This document shows positions 1 to 5,383 of a DNA stretch of 7,909 nucleotides, in pieces. Below the pieces are notes generated by a model. That model made no database searches. It was not told the origin of the DNA and saw nothing but the letters and a program-made list of their open reading frames with translations. Position 1 is the stretch's first letter. Each line of letters begins with the position of its first letter. The stretch is from UBA9732 sp045116915 (lineage in GTDB: Bacteria; Spirochaetota; Spirochaetia; Sphaerochaetales; Sphaerochaetaceae): contig JBGUMQ010000064.1 of assembly GCA_045116915.1 (NCBI GenBank), forward strand, positions 1 to 7,909, written 5' to 3'. The position numbers were made by a program, and so were the translations under genes.

Positions 1-8
1 ACATCCAT
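1..8 (-). CDS. Start of an unidentified gene cut by the window edge (probable ABC transporter component)
   Basis: Only the start codon and the beginning of the next two codons are visible (ATG GAT GT, leftward from position 8). They are called because a good Shine-Dalgarno sequence, GGAG, lies 8 bases upstream (positions 17-20). The gene is codirectional with the binding-protein gene, 123 bases downstream of it. Binding-protein genes are commonly followed by permease and ATPase genes, so a transporter subunit is the likely product. Nothing in the eight visible bases proves this. Confidence 0.45.
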
Positions 9-60
9 TTTAGCAACTCCGCTGATAAAATATTACTTTAAAAATAGTTATTTGTTTGCC

Positions 61-79
61 TGTCTTGATTGCCAAGACA
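61..79 (-). other. Second hairpin between the binding-protein gene and the next gene
   Basis: A perfect 7-bp inverted repeat, TGTCTTG (61-67) and CAAGACA (73-79), with a 5-base loop. It lies 6 bases past the stronger hairpin at 86-111. No clear U tract follows, so it is better read as an mRNA-stabilising or attenuating structure than as a terminator. Confidence 0.45.
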
Positions 80-85
80 AACTGC

Positions 86-111
86 GTGGCCCCAAGAGAC
101 CCTGGGGCCAC
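86..111 (-). terminator. GC-rich hairpin after the binding-protein gene (attenuator or mRNA 3' stabiliser)
   Basis: GTGGCCCC (86-93) pairs perfectly with GGGGCCAC (104-111), and an extra A-T pair closes the loop. It begins 20 bases after the stop codon of the binding-protein gene. The sequence downstream on the minus strand is GCAGTTTGTCTTGG, so the U tract is poor and termination is probably partial. In ABC operons such a hairpin after the binding-protein gene is a known way to give more binding protein than membrane subunits. The new start codon at position 8 supports that reading over a final operon terminator. Confidence 0.6.
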
Positions 112-131
112 AAGTTTAAAACCAAAGGAAA

Positions 132-1175
132 TTAGTTCTTTCCGTACTTTGCCCAGTACTCGTTCCACTTGTCGCAGATGGCCTGCTTGTTCTTCGCAAG
201 GGCCTCTGTGTCGGCGACCTTCACGTTGATGGTGTCGAGGTCGACCATTGTCGGGCTGCCGCCGGTGAGCTTGCTTGTCGTAGCCGGTCTTGCAGCTGCG
301 TCGAGGTAGGTCTGCTGACCTGCGTCGGACTGAAGGAAGTCCATGAACAGCTTGGCGTTCTCGAGGTTCTTGGCGCCCTTGATGATGGCGGATGCGAATC
401 CGACGGATGTTGTTCCTTCCTCCCAGAAGACCATGTGGACACCCTTCTCTCCGGCATCGATCAGCTTGACGATTGCGGGCTCGTAGGAGAGACCTACAAC
501 GTACTCACCGGCGATTGTGCTCTTTCCGGGAACTGAAGACGAGCTTACGACAACCAGTCCGTTGGACATGAGCTTGGCGATGTAGTCCCATGCAGCGTCG
601 CTGTCCCAACCGCCGAAGTCTGTGAGCAGACACTGGAGGTTGTTCCATGCCGATGAGGATGATGTCGGGTTGGCCATGACGACCTTGCCGCTGAGTTTCG
701 GATCGAGCAGTGAGTTCCAGCCTGTGATCTTGAGGCCGAGCTCCGACTCGAGTGCATCGTTGACTACCAGACACGGGATCTGGATGTCATGGAATGTGAG
801 CTTTCCGGATGTGTTGGTGTAGCCTTCCTGCATCTTCGAATCGTTGACGCTGACGTATGTCTCGAAGAGATCACCGTAAGCAGCGAGGTCTGCATACTGC
901 AGTCCGCCGAACATGGCGTCGGCCTGCGGGTTGGATGCCTCGGCCTGGATCCTGGCCTTGCAGTCACCTGCACCACCGTATGTGTAGTAGACCTTGATGT
1001 TCGGATAAAGCTCGTTGAACTTTGCCATTGTGATGTCGTAGTGGGCCTGGCTGACCGTTGTGTAGAGGATCAGCTCTCCCGAAGGTCCGTCCGACTTGGC
1101 CTCTGTTGCGGCCTGTGCGAAAATGGCTGCCATGGCAACCAGAGCGATAAGCAGAATACTTAATGCTTTCTTCAT
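132..1175 (-). CDS. Periplasmic substrate-binding protein of an ABC transporter (FbpA/AfuA/phosphonate-binder superfamily)
   Basis: Captures a solute in the periplasm for an ABC importer. The 347-residue protein starts with a classic signal peptide (MKK, then a hydrophobic stretch to about residue 19, probable cleavage after AQA near residue 22). No lipobox cysteine is present, so the mature protein is soluble and periplasmic, which fits a diderm cell. Family marks are an early LYTTVSQ strand (37-43), GGAGD (67-71) followed by KARI, NPQAD (82-86), a serine-rich loop TSSSS (171-175) where relatives bind the ligand's anionic group, and a C-terminal FMDFLQSDAGQ segment (277-287). I see no paired tyrosines like those binding iron in FbpA, so iron is unlikely. 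A phosphorylated, phosphonate or other anionic ligand is more plausible. The start is fixed by GGAG 7 bases upstream. It lies 17 bases behind the kinase gene in the same operon, suggesting a sugar-related ligand. Exact substrate unknown. Confidence 0.85.
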   Translation of the reverse strand: MKKALSILLIALVAMAAIFAQAATEAKSDGPSGELILYTTVSQAHYDITMAKFNELYPNIKVYYTYGGAGDCKARIQAEASNPQADAMFGGLQYADLAAYGDLFETYVSVNDSKMQEGYTNTSGKLTFHDIQIPCLVVNDALESELGLKITGWNSLLDPKLSGKVVMANPTSSSSAWNNLQCLLTDFGGWDSDAAWDYIAKLMSNGLVVVSSSSVPGKSTIAGEYVVGLSYEPAIVKLIDAGEKGVHMVFWEEGTTSVGFASAIIKGAKNLENAKLFMDFLQSDAGQQTYLDAAARPATTSKLTGGSPTMVDLDTINVKVADTEALAKNKQAICDKWNEYWAKYGKN

Positions 1176-1192
1176 TTCCTACTCCTTTTTTT

Positions 1193-2119
1193 CTACACCC
1201 ATGTGTAGTTGTTAACCTTCTCAAGGACCGTATCCCTGTCCGGGATGCCTGCCCTTCCTCCCGGCCTTGCGCATTTGAGGCTTGCCGCAACGCTGGCGAA
1301 CCTGATGCATCCGGCCGTATCCATGCCTGAAACGTAAGCGTTCAGGAACGAACCGTGGAAAACGTCCCCGCATCCCGTGGTATCCACCACCTGCGGGGCC
1401 TTGTATGCCGGGAAAGCGACCACCTTCCCGTCGATGACGAACCTGCTCCCCCTGTCGCCCAGGGTGCATCCTATGACCTTCTTGTCGCCCCAGGACGCCA
1501 TTTCGAGCAAAGCCCTATCATAATCCGTTTCTCCGCTGACACGCAAGGGATATTTGCTGTTCATTATCAGTATATCCGCAAGTGTGGCCAGCGCCCTGTT
1601 CTTCTCATTGTCCTTCTGCATGGAGCAGCCGTCCAGCGAGACGGTCACACCATACTCCTTCGCGATCCTTGCGGCATTGAGTGCATTCTCGTAATGCGTG
1701 CCGTCCAGATGCACGACCTGCGAGTTGCGGATCACTTCCCTGAGGCTATCATCCCACGTGATGGCGGGATTGTAGTCCCTCTGCGGGAACTTGGTCCGCG
1801 ACCCGTTCTCCGGATTGACCATGATGAAGGATTCCAAACCCCAGCAGTCCTTTCTTCTGACCATGTGGTCCGTGCAGACGCCTTCCTCCTCCATCATCGC
1901 CACTATGTTGTCCGACATTGAGTCGAATCCCAGATTGCCGATGAAGCCGCAGTCCGAACCCAGCCTGGATGCCGCCACAGTCGCGGTGGCCGATGCCCCG
2001 CCTCCATGACGCACTATCTTAGTGATATGGGTCGAGCTGTCCTCCACAGGGAAGTCCTCCACCATGCAGATCACATCAACACAGTTGTAGCCTACCCCGC
2101 AAATCTGGAATTTCCTCAA
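1193..2119 (-). CDS. PfkB-family sugar kinase, YihV (sulfofructose kinase)-like
   Basis: ATP-dependent kinase of the ribokinase/PfkB fold, predicted to phosphorylate a sugar or sugar derivative before aldol cleavage. It has 308 residues, the usual length. Visible marks are the N-terminal strand with GVGYNCVDV (8-16), the glycine-rich substrate loop HGGGASATA (38-46), GNLGFDS (61-67), and the PfkB signature DTTGCGD (246-252) with catalytic base Asp252 and anion-hole glycines. The usual Ala of DTTGAGD is Cys here. The C-terminal segment with KCARPGGRAGIPD (282-294) closely resembles E. coli YihV as I remember it; this is recall, not an alignment. The start is TTG at 2117-2119: AAGGGG lies 6 bases upstream, and the next in-frame ATG (codon 19) would delete the first strand. 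The gene begins 13 bases after the aldolase stop. Substrate could be fructose-6-phosphate, tagatose-6-phosphate, sulfofructose or another keto-sugar. Confidence 0.88.
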   Translation of the reverse strand: MRKFQICGVGYNCVDVICMVEDFPVEDSSTHITKIVRHGGGASATATVAASRLGSDCGFIGNLGFDSMSDNIVAMMEEEGVCTDHMVRRKDCWGLESFIMVNPENGSRTKFPQRDYNPAITWDDSLREVIRNSQVVHLDGTHYENALNAARIAKEYGVTVSLDGCSMQKDNEKNRALATLADILIMNSKYPLRVSGETDYDRALLEMASWGDKKVIGCTLGDRGSRFVIDGKVVAFPAYKAPQVVDTTGCGDVFHGSFLNAYVSGMDTAGCIRFASVAASLKCARPGGRAGIPDRDTVLEKVNNYTWV

Positions 2120-2132
2120 AACGGACCCCTTC

Positions 2133-2999
2133 TCATGCCTTGCCTATGCTTCCGAAGAGTTCCATCTTCTTTATGCACATGGCCTTCGTGGCCTCGAGTC
2201 CCGGTGCCAGTACGGCCCTGGGGGTGAAGCCCTTGCTCTCCTTGTCCCTGTTCTCCTCGAAATACCTGCGTGTGGCCTCTGTGAAGGCGATCTGGCATTC
2301 CGTGTTCACGTTGACCTTCGCCACGCCGCCCCTGATGGCCCTCTGTATCTGGTCTGCCGGGATGAGCGAACCGCCGTGCAGTACCAGCGGAAGATCGCCG
2401 ATCCTGGCCTTGATGGCCTCCAGGACATCGAAATGCAGGCCTTCCCAGTCTGCGGGATACTTGCCGTGGATGTTTCCGATTCCGGCTGCCAGGAAATCGA
2501 TTCCGAGCGATGCAATCATCTCGCACTCCGCGGGATCGGCGCACTCGCCCCTGGAGATCCTACCGTCCTCCTCTCCGCCGATTCCTCCGACCTCGGCCTC
2601 CACGCTGATGCCCTTTGCATGGGCAAGGCGGACGACTTCCTTGGTCTTCTCTATGTTCTCGGCTATCGGAAGCGACGAACCGTCGAACATGACGGATGAG
2701 AATCCGTTCTCTATGGCATCCAGTGCCTCTTCGTATTTTCCGTGGTCCACATGCAGTGCGACCGGAACGGTGATGTCGAGATAATTGATGAAATCCTGCA
2801 CCATATCCGTGATCGTGCGGTACCCGCCCATGTATTTGGCCGTACCTCCGGATACTCCCAGGATGATCGGGGACTTCTTCTCCTGCGCTGCAAGCAGGAA
2901 AGCCCTCACGCTTTCCATATTGTTGAGATTGAAATGGCCCACGGCATAATGCCCTCTGACGGCATCATCCAGCATTTCCTTGGCGGAAACTAGTTTCAT
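2133..2999 (-). CDS. Class II (zinc-dependent) fructose/tagatose-bisphosphate-type aldolase
   Basis: Reversible cleavage of a ketose 1,6-bisphosphate or analogue into DHAP and an aldehyde in the cytoplasm. The 288-residue TIM-barrel protein is of Bacillus FbaA/GatY size and aligns over its length with the type. HVDHG (83-87) holds catalytic Asp85 and zinc ligand His86; VEAEVGGIGG (133-142) follows. GNIHG (175-179) holds His178 and LHGGS (207-211) holds His208, the other zinc ligands. NVNTE (230-234) is the DHAP-phosphate site. The residue after HGGS is Leu212, where relatives normally have Gly (or Asp in HGASD forms). The start MKLVSAKEML was chosen because GGAGG lies 7 bases upstream; an open frame upstream to 3059 has no comparable site and gives no family sequence. 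First gene of the operon with the kinase, which probably makes its substrate. Which ketose it cleaves is not determined. Confidence 0.92.
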   Translation of the reverse strand: MKLVSAKEMLDDAVRGHYAVGHFNLNNMESVRAFLLAAQEKKSPIILGVSGGTAKYMGGYRTITDMVQDFINYLDITVPVALHVDHGKYEEALDAIENGFSSVMFDGSSLPIAENIEKTKEVVRLAHAKGISVEAEVGGIGGEEDGRISRGECADPAECEMIASLGIDFLAAGIGNIHGKYPADWEGLHFDVLEAIKARIGDLPLVLHGGSLIPADQIQRAIRGGVAKVNVNTECQIAFTEATRRYFEENRDKESKGFTPRAVLAPGLEATKAMCIKKMELFGSIGKA

Positions 3000-3024
3000 G
3001 AGCAACCCTCCTATAATCGACTTT

Positions 3025-3054
3025 ACTATGCCTAAGGGCAGAAGTAAAGCACAA
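3025..3054 (-). promoter_or_regulatory. Candidate promoter of the aldolase-kinase-transporter operon
   Basis: On the minus strand TTGTGC (-35, at 3049-3054) and CATAGT (-10, at 3025-3030) are separated by 18 bases, each matching consensus at 4 of 6 positions. A start near 3018 would give a leader of about 20 bases containing the GGAGG ribosome site. The -35 overlaps one arm of the GTAAAGCA repeat, so a repressor bound there would block it. Confidence 0.4.
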
Positions 3055-3138
3055 TTCAATCATTTTTCTGCAAATTTTTCGAGCAACACATTGCAACTTT
3101 TAAAAACCTCTAGCATAAAAATGCAAATTTTGCTTTAC
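3044..3138. promoter_or_regulatory. Candidate operator cluster for the DeoR-type repressor
   Basis: Three copies of TGCAAMTTTT lie on the plus strand at 3069-3078, 3092-3101 (one mismatch) and 3122-3131. The last sits within the perfect palindrome GCAAATTTTGC (3123-3133). The two identical copies are 53 bases apart, about five helical turns. An outer inverted pair, GTAAAGCA (3044-3051) and TGCTTTAC (3131-3138), frames the set. DeoR-family proteins often use several such sites and loop DNA between them. The sites overlap the candidate promoters in both directions. That the adjacent repressor binds them is inference. Confidence 0.45.
3091..3119 (+). promoter_or_regulatory. Candidate promoter of the deoR-type gene
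   Basis: TTGCAA (-35, 3091-3096), a 17-base spacer, then CATAAA (-10, 3114-3119), 4 of 6 matches each. A start near 3126 would fall inside the palindrome at 3123-3133, which suits autorepression. The leader would be about 44 bases. A GGGGGG run at 3151-3156 is the only Shine-Dalgarno-like sequence and is 13 bases from the ATG, so translation may be weak. Confidence 0.4.
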
Positions 3139-3169
3139 AACCGCACTTGCGGGGGGTTAGAATCCAATC

Positions 3170-3952
3170 ATGGCACAGAGAACACTCATAGAGGAAAGAC
3201 GCAGACGCATCCTGGAGACGATGGAGAAGAACCGCAAGGCGGAGATCCGCGAGCTCTCCGAGCTTCTGGGAGAGTCCGAGATAACCGTCAGGAGGGACCT
3301 GATAGAGCTGGAGAAATCCGGTCAGGTCATTAGGACGCACGGCGGTGCGGTGCTGAACGAGCAGAAGAAATCGGTATGGCACACCTCCTCCATCAACGAC
3401 CGCCTCGAGCGCAACCGAGAGAAGAAGGAGAAGATCGCCGCCTTCGCCGCGACTCTGGTCAAAGACAGCGAAAGCGTATTCATCGACGGCGGCAGCACCA
3501 ACCAGATACTCGCCCCGATGATCCGTGACCTGAGGAACATGCTCTATGTCACCAATTCCCCCGACATAGCCGATATCCTGCTGCAGAACGGCGAGAGCCG
3601 CATCATCCAGATCGGCGGCGAGCTTACTCGCGACACGCACCTGACAATAGGTCCGGACGCCGAGGCCAACCTCGGGCGCTATTATGTGGACAAATGCGTC
3701 ACGAGCGTCTCAGGCGTGGATCCCGATGCCGGATGCTACTCCGCCATCCCCAGCGAGGCCAGCTTCAAGCGGGCCCTTGTCTCCCATGCGCGCCAGACGA
3801 TCCTGCTTGCCGACAGCAGCAAGTTCAACCGCAAGGCCTTCTCCCTTGCTTTCGACCTCAGGTTCGTGGACATCGTCGTCACCGATTCGGAGACCCCCGC
3901 GGAAATAATCCAGAGGCTGCGCAACAGGCACATCACCGTCTACGTGGTGTGA
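3170..3952 (+). CDS. DeoR-family transcriptional repressor
   Basis: DNA-binding regulator that usually represses a neighbouring sugar operon and is released by a phosphorylated sugar intermediate. The 260-residue length is typical. The N-terminal winged helix-turn-helix spans about residues 5-60, with ITVRRDLIELEKSG (38-51) and RTHGGAV (55-61), the family hallmark. The DeoRC sensor domain follows: FIDGGST (104-110), TNSPDIA (128-134), IGGEL (148-152), SVSGVD (179-184), EASFKRAL (196-203) and LLADSSKF (212-219). These are the conserved sugar-phosphate pocket elements, and Glu196 and Lys200 are retained. The gene is divergent from the aldolase-kinase-transporter operon over a 170-base region rich in repeats, so that operon and its own gene are the likely targets. 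The effector is probably a substrate or product of the kinase; this is inference from the family. It is not close enough to any named member for a symbol. Confidence 0.92.
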   Translation: MAQRTLIEERRRRILETMEKNRKAEIRELSELLGESEITVRRDLIELEKSGQVIRTHGGAVLNEQKKSVWHTSSINDRLERNREKKEKIAAFAATLVKDSESVFIDGGSTNQILAPMIRDLRNMLYVTNSPDIADILLQNGESRIIQIGGELTRDTHLTIGPDAEANLGRYYVDKCVTSVSGVDPDAGCYSAIPSEASFKRALVSHARQTILLADSSKFNRKAFSLAFDLRFVDIVVTDSETPAEIIQRLRNRHITVYVV

Positions 3953-3971
3953 CAAAGTAACTCAATACTCA

Positions 3972-4003
3972 AAACAAAAAAAAGGATGTCCCATCGGACA
4001 TCC
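3972..4003 (-). terminator. Intrinsic terminator of rpsU
   Basis: GGATGTCC (3984-3991) and GGACATCC (3996-4003) form a perfect 8-bp stem with a 4-base loop. On the minus strand it is followed directly by TTTTTTTTGTTTT (3983-3971). It begins 19 bases after the rpsU stop. No T run follows on the plus strand, so it does not look like a terminator for the converging deoR-type gene. Confidence 0.9.
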
Positions 4004-4022
4004 CCTGAGAACCTTCAGCCGA

Positions 4023-4232
4023 TCAATAGGCCTTCGAGTTCCTCATCTTCTTGACCTTCAGCATCTGCTTGCGGGCCAGAGCCTTCTTTTTCCTGTGCTC
4101 AATTGCAGACGGCTTCTCGAAGTACTCGCGCATCTTGAACTCCCTGATGACGCCTTCCTTCTCGACCATTCTCTTGAAACGCTTGATAGCTTTCTCGAGC
4201 GGTTCAGTCTCATCGACTTTCACGTATGCCAT
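4023..4232 (-). CDS. rpsU: Small ribosomal subunit protein S21
   Basis: Late-binding 30S subunit protein located near the mRNA exit/anti-Shine-Dalgarno region, involved in translation initiation. The 69-residue product is short, basic and fully typical: it opens MAYVKVDETEPLEKAIKRFK, continues with RMVEKEGVIREFKMREYFEKPS and ends in a lysine/arginine-rich helix. Its usual length in the family is about 58-70 residues. The start at 4232 is chosen because a purine-rich site, GGGGGTGA, lies about 8 bases upstream and the product begins exactly at the family N terminus. A longer open frame running upstream to 4517 only adds unrelated sequence over the neighbouring gene. A good promoter lies within the 103-base gap after the M29-like gene and a strong terminator follows, so it can be transcribed alone as well as by read-through. 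Confidence 0.97.
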   Translation of the reverse strand: MAYVKVDETEPLEKAIKRFKRMVEKEGVIREFKMREYFEKPSAIEHRKKKALARKQMLKVKKMRNSKAY

Positions 4233-4281
4233 AACCAATTCACCCCCTCTGCCTAAAAGCTCAAGAATAACATGCTTTGCC

Positions 4282-4310
4282 AAGATAGCATTGTCGGCGG
4301 ACTTTGTCCA
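4282..4310 (-). promoter_or_regulatory. Promoter of rpsU
   Basis: On the minus strand TGGACA (4305-4310, 5 of 6 matches to the -35 consensus) is followed by a 17-base spacer and TATCTT (4282-4287, 4 of 6 to the -10). Transcription would start near 4275, giving a leader of about 43 bases ending in the GGGGGTGA ribosome site. This is the best sigma-70-type match in the window. Confidence 0.6.
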
Positions 4311-4335
4311 CACATATGACGCAGAATAATATGTT

Positions 4336-5382
4336 TTATTCGGCGAACAGGCCGTTTTCCACAAGAACGTGCGGGATGCCAGTCCTGTCCGTGCACACGA
4401 CGTCCAGACCGGTCTCCAGCGTGAACGACAGCGTGTACAGGCTTGTGTTGAAGAAATCCGGAAGCATCTCCTCGTCCGGAGGCAGGATGTCCAGCGCCTC
4501 GACAAGGGCCCCGCCAAGATGCACGACCATCTCGCCGTCCCTCAGGCTGACATAGCCCACCCTCTTCAGGTTCTCGTCGAAATCCAGGATCCTGTCCATC
4601 TCCGGCGTATGCGTCCAGTCCGTCAGCCTTCCGCCTTCGAACACAAGGTCCACCACCTGCGTCCTTCCCAGCACCCTGACCGTCCCGTGCGCATGCCCGT
4701 GAGCTGAAGTCCTGTCCGCGTTGAACGACAGCCTGTCGAAATCCACGCAGCTTATGAACTCCCTTCCCGAAGACAGCACCCTGTGCCCGCCCACGAAGCG
4801 GCTCGACGGCGCCACGGTCAGCTCCAGGTCCGTATGCGGCCCGCGAATACTCATGTCCGCAAGCGACATGTCCTCAAGACGGCGGCTCCTGTACCGCGAA
4901 GCCAGTCCCAGCGACGAGACCCCCACATCCAGAGTGCTCACAAGATCCTTCCACGCCGGATCGTCTTCATCCCAGACCGATGCCACACACCATGGCACGG
5001 CGATCCTCCTGTCCAGCACCAGCGGATCGGCCAGATGCCCCAGTTTCTGAAGCGCCCCCATGTCGTCCTGCTCCACGACGATGTCGATCAACTGCCCTTC
5101 CTCTTCAAGCCGTTTCCTTTCATGCGACAGCCTGAGCATTACCGCACACTGCGGCAGATGGGCCGGAGGAGCCGGATCGAACTCCAGCACCTGCGACGGT
5201 TTGCCGTTCTCTATGACGACGATCTTCACAGTGACATCTGTGACCGGCAGGGCCGTCTGCGCGATGAGCCTTGCGAACTCCAGGTCGCGCTCGTCCGTGT
5301 TTATCGACAGGGCATCGCCTGTCCTGAGGTCAAGGAAATCCCTGACGATAGCATTCGCGTAATCGGTGTATTTCTTTTCCAT
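4336..5382 (-). CDS. M29-aminopeptidase-like protein, probably without the metal site
   Basis: The 348-residue protein resembles family M29 metallo-aminopeptidases (AmpS/aminopeptidase T). Shared marks are a hydrophilic N-terminal domain, VPWCVASVWDEDDPAW (129-144), MSIRGPHTDLELTV (177-190), a glycine-containing FVGGHRVLSSGREF (196-209), and NADR...GTVRV (221-237) followed by VFEGGRLTD (247-255). The residues that bind the two metals in M29 enzymes are not found. The NIPTEE motif is replaced by SCVDFD (211-216). The LGE glutamate appears as VGY (275-277). The FDENA..H segment reads FNTSLYTLSF (311-320). The terminal HxHxD motif is absent, and the protein is shorter than the usual 370-410 residues. 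It may be an inactive relative or a distinct subfamily. The start at 5382 lies 1 base after the coaX stop with no clear ribosome site, so translational coupling is likely; upstream codons in frame lie inside coaX. Confidence 0.7.
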   Translation of the reverse strand: MEKKYTDYANAIVRDFLDLRTGDALSINTDERDLEFARLIAQTALPVTDVTVKIVVIENGKPSQVLEFDPAPPAHLPQCAVMLRLSHERKRLEEEGQLIDIVVEQDDMGALQKLGHLADPLVLDRRIAVPWCVASVWDEDDPAWKDLVSTLDVGVSSLGLASRYRSRRLEDMSLADMSIRGPHTDLELTVAPSSRFVGGHRVLSSGREFISCVDFDRLSFNADRTSAHGHAHGTVRVLGRTQVVDLVFEGGRLTDWTHTPEMDRILDFDENLKRVGYVSLRDGEMVVHLGGALVEALDILPPDEEMLPDFFNTSLYTLSFTLETGLDVVCTDRTGIPHVLVENGLFAE

Positions 5383-5383
5383 A

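Noticed and set aside
132..1175. Annotation as a ferric-iron binding protein
   Set aside because: The superfamily label often says iron, but I cannot find the paired tyrosine ligands, and the operon holds sugar-metabolic enzymes.
1355..1921. Plus-strand open frame of 188 codons opposite the kinase gene
   Set aside because: No recognisable motif; fully inside a well-supported minus-strand gene.
2140..2784. Plus-strand open frame of 214 codons opposite the aldolase gene
   Set aside because: Antisense to a gene with intact catalytic motifs; its translation is low-complexity serine/proline-rich, typical of a shadow frame.
3000..3059. N-terminal extension of the aldolase by 20 residues
   Set aside because: The extension would start inside the promoter region without a ribosome site, and the family N terminus matches the ATG at 2999, which has GGAGG at ideal distance.
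3139..3158. Small hairpin CCGC-ACTT-GCGG next to the G run before the deoR-type start
   Set aside because: Only 4 bp and it covers only part of the G run; too weak to claim a translational switch.
4233..4517. Longer S21 reading frame reaching into the M29-like gene
   Set aside because: The added residues overlap another gene in a different frame and do not resemble S21; the ATG at 4232 has a good ribosome site.
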